A DNA stretch of 64,000 bases from Petrolisthes cinctipes (lineage: Eukaryota > Arthropoda > Malacostraca > Decapoda > Porcellanidae), in contig JAWQEG010000474.1 in NCBI GenBank assembly GCA_033782935.1, positions 1,984,001 through 2,048,000 of the forward strand, given 5' to 3'. Position 1 is the stretch's first letter. Each line of letters starts with the position of its first letter. Of the stretch, positions 35,601 through 49,984 are shown in pieces. The notes beneath the pieces were generated by a model that had not been told where the DNA came from, ran no database searches, and saw nothing but the letters and a program-made list of their open reading frames with translations. The position numbers were made by a program, and so were the translations under genes.

Positions 35601-38600
35601 ATTTGAGATATCGATTTTTTGGCACCTAAAATGTCGATTTTTAGCATGTTTTTAGCCTATATTTTGAAAATATTCTAGCACTGTGTAGGCATGTACAGAT
35701 TGCTTCTGGGACCCCAAAATATTGAATTTTCGGATATTTTGAGCCTGAATTTGAGATATAAACGGGTACAGAAGATACATGCACATATTGACTTTGGGCA
35801 TCTAAAATATCGATTTTCAGCATGTTTTGGGCCTGTATTTTGAAAATACTCTAACACTGAGTAGGCATGTACAGATTGCTTCTGGGACCCCAAAATATTG
35901 AATTTTCGGGTGTTTTGAGCCTGAATTTGAGATATAAACGGGTACTGAAGATGCATGCACATATCGACTTTTGTGCACCTAAAAGATCGATTTTCATTAT
36001 GTTTTGAGCATGTATTTTGAAAATACTCTAACACGGAGTAGGCATGTACAGATCGCTTCTGGGACCCCTAAATATCGAATTTTCGGGTGTTTTGGGACTG
36101 AATTTGAGATATCGACTTTTTGGCACCTAAAAGATCGATTTTTAGCATGTTTTTAGCCTATATTTTGAAAATATTCTAGCACTGAGTGCCTAGGCATGTA
36201 CAGATTGCTTCTGGGACCCCAAAATATTGAATTTTCGGGTGTTTTGAGCCTGAAATTGAGATATAAACGGGTACAGAAGATACATGCACATATTGACTTT
36301 AAGCACCAAAAATATCGATTTTCAGCATGTTTTGGGCCTGAATATTGAAAATACTCTAACACGGAGTAGGCATGTACAGATCGCTTCTGGGACCCCAAAA
36401 TATCGAATTTTCGGGTGTTTAGGGCCAGAATTTGAGATATAAACGGGTACAGAAGATGCATGCACATATCGACTTTTGGGCACCTAAAAGATCGATTTTC
36501 AGTATGTTTTTTGCCTGTATTTTGAAAATACTCTAACACGGAGTAGTCATGTACACATACCTTCTGGGACCTCTAAATATCGAATTTTCGGGTGTTTTGG
36601 GACTGAATTTGAGATATCGATTTTTTGGCACCTAAAATGTCGATTTTTAGCATGTTTTTAGCCTATATTTTGAAAATATTCTAGCACTGTGTAGGCACGT
36701 ACAGATTGCTTCTGGGACCCCAAAATATTGAATTTTCGGGTGTTTTGAGCCTGAATTTGAGATATAAACGGGTACAGAAGATACATGCACATATTGACTT
36801 TGGGCACCAAAAATATCGATTTTCTGCATGTTTTGGGCCTGAATTTTGAAAATACTCTAACACGGAGTAGGCATGTACAGATCGCTTCTGGGACCCCAAA
36901 ATATCGAATTTTCGGGTGTTTAGGGCCAGAATTTGAGATATAAACGGGTACAGAAGATGCATGCACATATCGACTTTTGGGCACCTAAAAGATCGATTTT
37001 CAGTATGTTTTTGGCCTGTAATTTGAAAATACTCTAACACGGAGTAAGCATGTACAGATCGCTTATGGGACCCCTAAATATCGAATTTTCGGGTGTTTTG
37101 GGACTGAATTTGAGATATCGATTTTTTGGCACCTAAAATGTCGATTTTTAGCATGTTTTTAGCCTATATTTTGAAAATATTCTAGCACTGTGTAGGCATG
37201 TACAGATTGCTTCTGGGACCCCAAAATATTGAATTTTCGGATGTTTTGAGCCTGAATTTGAGATATAAACGGGTACAGAAGATACATGCACATATTGACT
37301 TTGGGCATCTAAAATATCGATTTTCAGCATGTTTTGGGCCTGTATTTTGAAAATACTCTAACACTGAGTAGGCATGTACAGATACCTTCTGGGACCTCTA
37401 AATATCGAATTTTCGGGTGTTTTGGGACTGAATTTGAGATATCGATTTTTTGACACCTAAAATGTCGATTTTTAGCATGTTTTTAGCCTATATTTTGAAA
37501 ATATTCTAGCACTGTTTAGGCATGTACAGATTGCTTCTGGGACCCCAAAATATTGAATTTTCGGGTGTTTTGAGCCTGAATTTGAGATATAAACGGGTAC
37601 AGAAGATACATGCACATATTGACTTTGGGCACCAAAAATATCGATTTTCTGCATGTTTTGGGCCTGAATTTTGAAAATACTCTAACACGGAGTAGGCATG
37701 TACAGATCGCTTCTGGGACCCCAAAATATCGAATTTTCGGGTGTTTAGGGCCAGAATTTGAGATATAAACGGGTACAGAAGATGCATGCACATATCGACT
37801 TTTGGGCACCTAAAAGATCGATTTTCAGTATGTTTTTGGCCTGTAATTTGAAAATACTCTAACACGGAGTAAGCATGTACAGATCGCTTATGGGACCCCT
37901 AAATATCGAATTTTCGGGTGTTTTGGGACTGAATTTGAGATATCGATTTTTTGGCACCTAAAATGTCGATTTTTAGCATGTTTTTAGCCTATATTTTGAA
38001 AATATTCTAGCACTGTGTAGGCATGTACAGATTGCTTCTGGGACCCCAAAATATTGAATTTTCGGATGTTTTGAGCCTGAATTTGAGATATAAACGGGTA
38101 CAGAAGATACATGCACATATTGACTTTGGGCATCTAAAATATCGATTTTCAGCATGTTTTGGGCCTGTATTTTGAAAATACTCTAACACTGAGTAGGCAT
38201 GTACAGATACCTTCTGGGACCTCTAAATATCGAATTTTCGGGTGTTTTGGGACTGAATTTGAGATATCGATTTTTTGACACCTAAAATGTCGATTTTTAG
38301 CATGTTTTTAGCCTATATTTTGAAAATATTCTAGCACTGTTTAGGCATGTACAGATTGCTTCTGGGACCCCAAAATATTGAATTTTCGGGTGTTTTGAGC
38401 CTGAATTTGAGATATAAACGGGTACAGAAAATACATGCACATATTGACTTTGGGCATCTAAAATATCGATTTTCAGCATGTTTTGGGCCTGTATTTTGAA
38501 AATACTCTAACACTGAGTAGGCATGTACAGATTGCTTCTGGGACCCCAAAATATTGAATTTTCGGGTGTTTTGAGCCTGAATTTGAGATATAAACGGGTA

Positions 38601-41600
38601 CTGAAGATGCATGCACATATCGACTTTTGTGCACCTAAAAGATCGATTTTCAGTATGTTTTGAGCATGTATTTTGAAAATACTCTAACACGGAGTAGGCA
38701 TGTACAGATCGCTTCTGGGACCCCTAAATATCGAATTTTCGGGTGTTTTGGGACTGAATTTGAGATATCGACTTTTTGGCACCTAAAAGATCGATTTTTA
38801 GCATGTTTTTAGCCTATATTTTGAAAATATTCTAGCACTGAGTAGGCATGTACAGATTGCTTCTGGGACCCCAAAATATTGAATTTTCGGGTGTTTTGAG
38901 CCTGAATTTGAGATATAAACGGGTACAGAAGATACATGCACATATTGACTATGGGCACCAAAAATATCGATTTTCAGCATGTTTTGGGCCTGAATTTTGA
39001 AAATACTCTAACTCGGAGTAGGCATGTACAGATTGCTTCTGGGACCCCAAAATATCGAATTTTCGGGTGTTTAGGGCCAGAATTTGAGATATAAACGGGT
39101 ACAGAAGATGCATGCACATATCGACTTTTGGGCACCTAAAAGATCGATTTTCAGTATGTTTTTGGCCTGTATTTTGAAAATACTCTAACACGGAGTAGGC
39201 ATGTACAGATTGCTTCTGGGACCTCTAAATATCGAATTTTCGGGTGTTTTGGGACTGAATTTGAGATATAAACGGGTACAGAAGATGCATGCACATATCG
39301 ACTTTTGTGCACCTAAAAGATCGATTTTCAGTATGTTTTGAGCATGTATTTTGAAAATACTCTAACACGGAGTAGGCATGTACAGATCGATTCTGGGACC
39401 CCTAATTATCGAATTTTCGGGTGTTTTGGGACTGAATTTGAGATATCGACTTTTTGGCACCTAAAAGATCGATTTTTAGCATGTTTTTAGCCTATATTTT
39501 GAAAATATTCTAGCACTGACTAGGCATGTACAGATTGCTTCTGGGACCCCAAAATATTGAATTTTCGGGTGTTTTGAGCCTGAATTTGAGATATAAACGG
39601 GTACAGAAGATACATGCACATATTGACTTTGGGCATCTAAAATATCGATTTTCAGTATGTTTTGAGCATGTATTTTGAAAATACTCTAACACGGAGTAGG
39701 CATGTACAGATCGCTTCTGGGACCCCTAAATATCGAATTTTCGGGTGTTTTGGGACTGAATTTGAGATATCGACTTTTTGGCACCTAAAAGATCGATTTT
39801 TAGCATGTTTTTAGCCTATATTTTGAAAATATTCTAGCACTGAGTAGGCATGTACAGATTGCTTCTGGGACCCCAAAATATTGAATTTTCGGGTGTTTTG
39901 AGCCTCAATTTGAGATATAAACGGGTACAGAAGATACATGCACATATTGACTTTGGGCACCAAAAATATCGACTTTCAGCATGTTTTGGGCCTGAATTTT
40001 GAAAATACTCTAACACGGAGTAGGCATGTACAGATCGCTTCTGGGACCCCAAAATATCGAATTTTCGGGTGTTTAGGGCCAGAATTTGAGATATAAACGG
40101 GTACAGAAGATGCATGCACATATCGACTTTTGGGCACCTAAAAGATCGATTTTCAGTATGTTTTTGGCCTGTATTTTGAAAATACTCTAACACGGAGAAA
40201 GCATGTACAGATACCTTCTGGGACCTCTAAATATCGAATTTTCGGGTGTTTTGGGACTGAATTTGAGATATCGATTTTTTGGCACCTAAAATGTCGATTT
40301 TTAGCATGTTTTTAGCCTATATTTTGAAAATATTCTAGCACTGTGTAGGCATGTACAGATTGCTTCTGGGACCCCAAAATATTGAATTTTCGGGTGTTTT
40401 GAGCCTGAATTTGAGATATAAACGGGTACAGAAGATACATGCACATATTGACTTTGGGCATCTAAAATATCGATTTTCAGCATGTTTTGGGCCTGTATTT
40501 TGAAAATACTCTAACACTGAGTAGGCATGTACAGATTGCTTCTGGGACCCCAAAATATTGAATTTTCGGGTGTTTTGAGCCTGAATTTGAGATATAAACG
40601 GGTACTGAAGATGCATGCACATATCGACTTTTGTGTACCTAAAAGATCGATTTTCAGTATGTTTTCGAGCATGTATTTTGAAAATACTCTAACACGGAGT
40701 AGGCATGTACAGATCGCTTCTGGGACCACTAAATATCGAATTTTCGGGTGTTTTGGGACTGAATTTGAGATATCGACTTTTTGGCACCTAAAAGATCGAT
40801 TTTTAGCATGTTTTTAGCCTATATTTTGAAAATATTCTAGCACTGATTAGGCATGTACAGATTGCTTCTGGGACCCCAAAATATTGAATTTTCGGGTGTT
40901 TTGAGTCTGAATTTGAGATATAAACGGGTACAGAAGATACATGCACATATTGACTTTGGGCACCAAAAATATCGATTTTCAGCATGTTTTGGGCCTGAAT
41001 TTTGAAAATGCTCTAACACGGAGTAGGCATGTACAGATCGCTTCTGGGACCCCAAAATATCGAATTTTCGGGTGTTTAGGGCCAGAATTTGAGATATAAA
41101 CGGGTACAGAAGATGCATGCACATATCGACTTTTGGGCACCTAAAAGATCGATTTTCAGTATGTTTTTGGCCTGTATTTTGAAAATACTCTAACACGGAG
41201 TAGGCATGTACAGATACCTTCTGGGACCTCTAAATATCGAATTTTCGGGTGTTTTGGGACTGAATTTGAGATATCGATTTTTTGGCACCTAAAATGTCGA
41301 TTTTTAGCATGTTTTTAGCCTATATTTTGAAAATATTCTAGCACTGTGTAGGCATGTACAGATTGCTTCTGGGACCCCAAAATATTGAATTTTCGGGTGT
41401 TTTGAGCCTGAATTTGAGATATAAACGGGTACAGAAGATACATGCACATATTGACTTTGGGCATCTAAAATATCGATTTTCAGCATGTTTTGGGATAGTA
41501 TTTTGAAAATACTCTAACACTGAGTAGGCATGTACAGATTGCTTCTGGGACCCCAAAATATTGAATTTTCGGGTGTTTTGAGCCTGAATTTGAGATATAA

Positions 41601-44600
41601 ACGGGTACTGAAGATGCATGCACATATCGACTTTTGTGCACCTAAAAGATCGATTTTCAGTATGTTTTGAGCATGTATTTTGAAAATACTCTAACACGGA
41701 GTAGGCATGTACAGATCGCTTCTGGAACCCCTAAATATCGAATTTTCGGGTGTTTTGGGACTGAATTTGAGATATCGACTTTTTGGCACCTAAAAGATCG
41801 ATTTTTAGCATGTTTTTAGCCTAAATTTTGAAAATATTCTAGCACTGAGTAGGCATGTACAGATTGCTTCTGGGACCCCAAAATATTGAATTTTCGGGTG
41901 TTTTGAGCCTCAATTTGAGATATAAACGGGTACAGAAGATACATGCACATATTGACTTTGGGCACCAAAAATATCGATTTTCTGCATGTTTTGGGCCTGA
42001 ATTTTGAAAATACTCTAACACGGAGTAGGCATGTACAGATCGCTTCTGGGACCCCAAAATATCGAATTTTCGGGTGTTTAGGGCCAGAATTTGAGATATA
42101 AACGGGTACAGAAGATGCATGCACATATCGACTTTTGGGCACCTAAAAGATCGATTTTCAGTATGTTTTTGGCCTGTAATTTGAAAATACTCTAACACGG
42201 AGTAAGCATGTACAGATCGCTTCTGGGACCCCTAAATATCGAATTTTCGGGTGTTTTGGGACTGAATTTGAGATATCGATTTTTTGGCACCTAAAATGTC
42301 GATTTTTAGCATGTTTTTAGCCTATATTTTGAAAATATTCTAGCACTGTGTAGGCATGTACAGATTGCTTCTGGGACCCCAAAATATTGAATTTTCGGAT
42401 GTTTTGAGCCTGAATTTGAGATATAAACGGGTACAGAAGATACATGCACATATTGACTTTGGGCATCTAAAATATCGATTTTCAGCATGTTTTGGGCCTG
42501 TATTTTGAAAATACTCTAACACTGAGTAGGCATGTACAGATACCTTCTGGGACCTCTAAATATCGAATTTTCGGGTGTTTTGGGACTGAATTTGAGATAT
42601 CGATTTTTTGACACCTAAAATGTCGATTTTTAGCATGTTTTTAGCCTATATTTTGAAAATATTCTAGCACTGTTTAGGCATGTACAGATTGCTTCTGGGA
42701 CCCCAAAATATTGAATTTTCGGGTGTTTTGAGCCTGAATTTGAGATATAAACGGGTACAGAAAATACATGCACATATTGACTTTGGGCATCTAAAATATC
42801 GATTTTCAGCATGTTTTGGGCCTGTATTTTGAAAATACTCTAACACTGAGTAGGCATGTACAGATTGCTTCTGGGACCACAAAATATTGAATTTTCGGGT
42901 GTTTTGAGCCTGAATTTGAGATATAAACGGGTACTGAAGATGCATGCACATATCGACTTTTGTGCACCTAAAAGATCGATTTTCAGTATGTTTTGAGCAC
43001 GTATTTTGAAAATACTCTAACACGGAGTAGGCATGTACAGATCGCTTCTGGGACCCCTAAATATCGAATTTTCGGGTGTTTTGGGACTGAATTTGAGATA
43101 TCGACTTTTTGGCACCTAAAAGATCGATTTTTAGCATGTTTTTAGCCTATATTTTGAAAATATTCTAGCACTGAGTAGGCATGTACAGATTGCTTCTGGG
43201 ACCCCAAAATATTGAATTTTCGGGTGTTTTGAGCCTGAATTTGAGATATAAACGGGTACAGAAGATACATGCACATATTGACTATGGGCACCAAAAATAT
43301 CGATTTTCAGCATGTTTTGGGCCTGAATTTTGAAAATACTCTAACTCGGAGTAGGCATGTACAGATCGCTTCTGGGACCCGAAAATATAGAATTTTCGGG
43401 TGTTTAGGGCCAGAATTTGAGATATAAACGGGTACAGAAGATGCATGCACATATCGACTTTTGGGCACCTAAAAGATCGATTGTCAGTATGTTTTGAGCA
43501 TGTATTTTGAAAATACTCTAACACGGAGTAGGCATGTACAGATCGCTTCTGGGACCACTAAATATCGAATTTTCGGGTGTTTTGGGACTGAATTTGAGAT
43601 ATCGATTTTTTGGCACCTAAAATGTCGATTTTTAGCATGTTTTTAGCCTATATTTTGAAAATATTCTAGCACTGTGTAGGCATGTACAGATTGCTTCTGG
43701 GACCCCAAAATATTGAATTTTCGGATATTTTGAGCCTGAATTTGAGATATAAACGGGTACAGAAGATACATGCACATATTGACTTTGGGCATCTAAAATA
43801 TCGATTTTCAGCATGTTTTGGGCCTGTATTTTGAAAATACTCTAACACTGAGTAGGCATGTACAGATTGCTTCTGGGACCCCAAAATATTGAATTTTCGG
43901 GTGTTTTGAGGCTGAATTTGAGATATAAACGGGTACTGAAGATGCATGCACATATCGACTTTTGTGCACCTAAAAGATCGATTTTCATTATGTTTTGAGC
44001 ATGTATTTTGAAAATACTCTAACACGGAGTAGGCATGTACAGATCGCTTCTGGGACCCCTAAATATCGAATTTTCGGGTGTTTTGGGACTGAATTTGAGA
44101 TATCGACTTTTTGGCACCTAAAAGATCGATTTTTAGCATGTTTTTAGCCTATATTTTGAAAATATTCTAGCACTGAGTGCCTAGGCATGTACAGATTGCT
44201 TCTGGGACCCCAAAATATTGAATTTTCGGGTGTTTTGAGCCTGAAATTGAGATATAAACGGGTACAGAAGATACATGCACATATTGACTTTCCGCACCAA
44301 AAATATCGATTTTCAGCATGTTTTGGGCCTGAATATTGAAAATACTCTAACACGGAGTAGGCATGTACAGATCGCTTCTGGGACCCCAAAATATCGAATT
44401 TTCGGGTGTTTAGGGCCAGAATTTGAGATATAAACGGGTACAGAAGATGCATGCACATATCGACTTTTGGGCACCTAAAAGATCGATTTTCAGTATGTTT
44501 TTTGCCTGTATTTTGAAAATACTCTAACACGGAGTAGTCATGTACACATACCTTCTGGGACCTCTAAATATCGAATTTTCGGGTGTTTTGGGACTGAATT

Positions 44601-44797
44601 TGAGATATCGATTTTTTGGCACCTAAAATGTCGATTTTTAGCATGTTTTTAGCCTATATTTTGAAAATATTCTAGCACTGTGTAGGCACGTACAGATTGC
44701 TTCTGGGACCCCAAAATATTGAATTTTCGGGTGTTTTGAGCCTGAATTTGAGATATAAACGGGTACAGAAGATACATGCACATATTGACTTTGGGCA
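29851..44797. repeat. Near-identical duplication with 7,991-bp offset
   Basis: 29851-36806 matches 37842-44797, about 6.96 kb, with only a handful of differences that I could see: A/G near 35540 against 43531, T/A near 33833 against 41824, C/G near 35920 against 43911, and AAGCACC at 36300 against CCGCACC at 44291. Identity stops sharply at 36807 (CACC) against 44798 (CATC). The left junction is at a TGTAATTTGA variant in both copies. Confidence 0.85.
36700..38425. repeat. Tandem duplication with 825-bp offset
   Basis: About 36700-37600 recurs at about 37525-38425; 825 equals 501 plus 324. Shared variants are TTTTCTGCATG (36822, 37647), TGTAATTTG (37017, 37842) and CGCTTATGGGA (37059, 37884). 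It sits at the seam of the 7,991-bp duplication and probably marks a separate exchange. Confidence 0.75.
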
Positions 44798-47700
44798 TCT
44801 AAAATATCGATTTTCAGCATGTTTTGGGCCTGTATTTTGAAAATACTCTAACACTGAGTAGGCATGTACAGATTGCTTCTGGGACCCCAAAATATTGAAT
44901 TTTCGGGTGTTTTGGGACTGAATTTGAGATATCGACTTTTTGGCACCTAAAAGATCGATTTTTAGCATGTTTTTAGCCTATATTTTGAAAATATTCTAGC
45001 ACTGAGTAGGCATGTACAGATTGCTTCTGGGACCCTAAAATATTGAATTTTCGGGTGTTTTGAGCCTGAATTTGAGATATAAACGGGTACAGAAGATACA
45101 TGCACATATTGACTTTGGGCATCTAAAATATCGATTTTCAGCATGTTTTTTGCCTGTATTTTGAAAATACTCTAACACTGAGTAGGCATGTACAGATTGC
45201 TTCTGGGACCCCAAAATATTGAATTTTCGGGTGTTTTGAGCCTGAATTTGAGATATAAACGGGTACTGAAGATGCATGCACATATCGACTTTTGTGCACC
45301 TAAAAGATCGATTTTCAGTATGTTTTGAGCATGTATTTTGAAAATACTCTAACACGGAGTAGGCATGTACAGATCGCTTCTGGGACCCCTAAATATCGAA
45401 TTTTCGGGTGTTTTGGGACTGAATTTGAGATATCGACTTTTTGGCACCTAAAAGATCGATTTTTAGCATGTTTTTAGCCTATATTTTGAAAATATTCTAG
45501 CACTGAGTAGGCATGTACAGATTGCTTCTGGGACCCCAAAATATTGAATTTTCGGATGTTTTGAGCCTGAATTTGAGATATAAACGGGTACAGAAGATAC
45601 ATGCACATATTGACTTTGGGCATCTAAAATATCGATTTTCAGCATGTTTTGGGCCTGTATTTTGAAAATACTCTAACACTGAGTAGGCATGTACAGATAC
45701 CTTCTGGGACCTCTAAATATCGAATTTTCGGGTGTTTTGGGACTGAATTTGAGATATCGACTTTTTGGCACTTAAAAGATCGATTTTTAGCATGTTTTTA
45801 GCCTATATTTTGAAAATATTCTAGCATTGAGTAGGCATGTACAGATTGCTTCTGGGACCCCAAAATATTGAATTTTCGGGTGTTTTGAGCCTGAATTTGA
45901 GATATAAACGGGTACAGAAGATACATGCACATATTGACTTTGGGCACCAAAAATATCGATTTTCAGCATGTTTTGGGCCTGAATTTTGAAAATACTCTAA
46001 CTCGGAGTAGGCATGTACAGATCGCTTCTGGGACCCGAAAATATAGAATTTTCGGGTGTTTAGGGCCAGAATTTGAGATATAAACGGGTACAGAAGATGC
46101 ATGCACATATCGACTTTTGGGCACCTAAAAGATCGATTTTCAGCATGTTTTGAGCATGTATTTTGAAAATACTCTAACACGGAGTAGGCATGTACAGATC
46201 GCTTCTGGGACCACTAAATATCGAATTTTCGGGTGTTTTGGGACTGAATTTGAGATATCGATTTTTTGGCACCTAAAATGTCGATTTTTAGCATGTTTTT
46301 AGCCTATATTTTGAAAATATTCTAGCACTGAGTAGGCATGTACAGATTGCTTCTGGGACCCCAAAATATTGAATTTTCGGGTGTTTTGAGCCTGAATTTG
46401 AGATATAAACGGGTACTGAAGATGCATGCACATATCGACTTTTGTGCACCTAAAAGATCGATTTTCAGTATGTTTTGAGCATGTATTTTGAAAATACTCT
46501 AACACGGAGTAGGCATGTACAGATCGCTTCTGGGACCCCTAAATATCGAATTTTCGGGTGTTTTGGGACTGAATTTGAGATATCGACTTTTTGGCACCTA
46601 AAAGATCGATTTTTAGCATGTTTTTAGCCTATATTTTGAAAATATTCTAGCACTGAGTGCCTAGGCATGTACAGATTGCTTCTGGGACCCCAAAATATTG
46701 AATTTTCGGGTGTTTTGAGCCTGAATTTGAGATATAAACGGGTACAGAAGATACATGCACATATTGACTTTCCGCACCAAAAATATCGATTTTCAGCATG
46801 TTTTGGGCCTGAATATTGAAAATACTCTAACACGGAGTAGGCATGTACAGATCGCTTCTGGGACCCCAAAATATCGAATTTTCGGGTGTTTAGGGCCAGA
46901 GTTTGAGATATAAACGGGTACAGAAGATGCATGCACATATCGACTTTTGGGCACCTAAAAGATCGATTTTCAGTATGTTTTTGGCCTGTATTTTGAAAAT
47001 ACTCTAACACGGAGTAGGCATGTACACATACCTTCTGGGACCTCTAAATATCGAATTTTCGGGTGTTTTGGGACTGAATTTGAGATATCGATTTTTTGGC
47101 ACCTAAAATGTCGATTTTTAGCATGTTTTTAGCCTATATTTTGAAAATATTCTAGCACTGTGTAGGCACGTACAGATTGCTTCTGGGACCCCAAAATATT
47201 GAATTTTCGGGTGTTTTGAGCCTGAATTTGAGATATAAACGGGTACAGAAGATACATGCACATATTGACTTTGGGCATCTAAAATATCGATTTTCAGCAT
47301 GTTTTGGGCCTGTATTTTGAAAATACTCTAACACTGAGTAGGCATGTACAGATTGCTTCTGGGACCCCAAAATATTGAATTTTCGGGTGTTTTGGGACTG
47401 AATTTGAGATATCGACTTTTTGGCACCTAAAAGATCGATTTTTAGCATGTTTTTAGCCTATATTTTGAAAATATTCTAGCACTGAGTAGGCATGTACAGA
47501 TTGCTTCTGGGACCCTAAAATATTGAATTTTCGGGTGTTTTGAGCCTGAATTTGAGATATAAACGGGTACAGAAGATACATGCACATATTGACTTTGGGC
47601 ATCTAAAATATCGATTTTCAGCATGTTTTGGGCCTGTATTTTGAAAATACTCTAACACTGAGTAGGCATGTACAGATTGCTTCTAGGACCCCAAAATATT

Positions 47701-48030
47701 GAATTTTCGGGTATTTTGAGCCTGAATTTGAGATATAAACGGGTACTGAAGATGCATGCACATATCGACTTTTGTGCACCTAAAAGATCGATTTTCAGTA
47801 TGTTTTGAGCATGTATTTTGAAAATACTCTAACACGGAGTAGGCATGTACAGATCGCTTCTGGGACCCCTAAATATCGAATTTTCGGGTGTTTTGGGACT
47901 GAATTTGAGATATCGACTTTTTGGCACCTAAAAGATCGATTTTTAGCATGTTTTTAGCCTATATTTTGAAAATATTCTAGCACTGAGTAGGCATGTACAG
48001 ATTGCTTCTGGGACCCCAAAATATTGAATT
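44050..48030. repeat. Duplication with 2,480-bp offset
   Basis: About 44050-45550 recurs at about 46530-48030. Both copies carry the 4-base insertion GAGTGCCTAGGC (44176, 46656), CTTTCCGCACC (44289, 46769), CATGTACACATACC (44539, 47020) and GTAGGCACGTAC (44682, 47162). Confidence 0.75.
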
Positions 48031-49984
48031 TTCGGGTGTTTTGAGCCTGAATTTGAGATATAAACAGGTACAGAAGATACATGCACATATTGACTTTGGG
48101 CACCAAAAATATCGATTTTCAGCATGTTTTGGGCCTGAATTTTGAAAATGCTCTAACACGGAGTAGGCATGTACAGATCGCTTCTGGGACCCCAAAATAT
48201 CGAATTTTCGTGTGTTTAGGGCCAGAATTTGAGATATAAACGGGTACAGAAGATGCATGCACATATCGACTTTTGGGCACCTAAAAGATCGATTTTCAGT
48301 ATGTTTTTGGCCTGTATTTTGAAAATACTCTAACACGGAGTAGGCATGTACAGATACCTTCTGGGACCTCTAAATTTCGAATTTTCGGGTGTTTTGGGAC
48401 TGAATTTGAGATATCGATTTTTTGGCACCTAAAATGTCGATTTTTAGCATGTTTTTAGCCTATATTTTGAAAATATTCTAGCACTGTGTAGGCATGTACA
48501 GATTGCTTCTGGGACCCCAAAATATTGAATTTTCGGGTGTTTTGAGCCTGAATTTGAGATATAAACGGGTACAGAAAATACATGCACATATTGACTTTGG
48601 GCATCTAAAATATCGATTTTCAGTATGTTTTGGGCCTGTATTTTGAAAATACTCTAACACTGAGTAGGCATGTACAGATTGCTTCTGGGACCCCAAAATA
48701 TTGAATTTTCGGGTGTTTTGAGCCTGAATTTGAGATATAAACGGATACTGAAGATGCATGCACTTATCTACTTTTGTGCACCTAAAAGATCGATTTTCAG
48801 TATGTTTTGAGCATGATTTTTGAAAATACTCTAACACGGAGTAGGCATGTACAGATCGCTTCTGGGACCCCTAAATATCGAATTTTCGGGTGTTTTGGGA
48901 CTGAATTTGAGATATCGACTTTTTGGCACCTAAAAGATCGATTTTTAACATGTTTTTAGCCTATATTTTGAAAATATTCTAGCATTGTACAGATTGCTTC
49001 TGGGACCCCAAAATATTGAATTTTCGGGTGTTTTGAGCCTGAATTTGAGATATAAACGGGTACAGAAGATACATGCACATATTGACTTTGGGCATCTAAA
49101 ATATCGATTTTTAGCATGTTTTGGACCTGTATTTTGAAAATACTCTAACACTGTGTAGGCATGTACAGATTGCTTCTGGGACCCGAAAATATTGAATTTT
49201 CGGGTGTTTTGGGACTGAATTTGAGATATCGACTTTTTGGCACCTAAAAGATCGATTTTTAGCATGTTTTTAGCCTATATTTTGAAAATATTCTAGCACT
49301 GAGTAGGCATGTACAGATTGCTTCTGGGACCCCAAAATATTGAATTTTCGGGTGTTTTGAGCCTGAATTTGAGATATAAACGGGTACAGAAGATACATGC
49401 ACATATTGACTTTGGGCATCTAAAATATCGATTTTCAGCATGTTTTGGGCCTGTATTTTGAAAATACTCTAACACTGAGTAGGCATGTACAGATTGCTTC
49501 TGGGACCCCAAAATATTGAATTTTCGGGTGTTTTGAGCCTGAATTTGAGATATGAACGGGTACTGAAGATGCATGCACATATCGACTTCTGTGCACCTAA
49601 AAGATCGATTTTCAGTATGTTTTGAGCATGTATTTTGAAAATACTCTAACACGGAGTAAGCATGTACAGATCGCTTCTGGGACCCCTAAATATCGAATTT
49701 TCGGGTGTTTTGGGACTGAATTTGAGATATCGACTTTTTGGCACCTAAAAGATCGATTTTTAGCATGTTTTTAGCCTATATTTTGAAAATATTATAGCAC
49801 TGAGTAGGCATGTACAGATTGCTTCTGGGACCCCAAAATATTGAATTTTCGGGTGTTTTGAGCCTGAATTTGAGATATAAACAGGTACAGAAGATACATG
49901 CACATATTGACTTTGGGCACCAAAAATATCGATTTTCAGCATGTTTTAGGCCTGAATTTTGAAAATGCTCTAACACGGAGTAGG

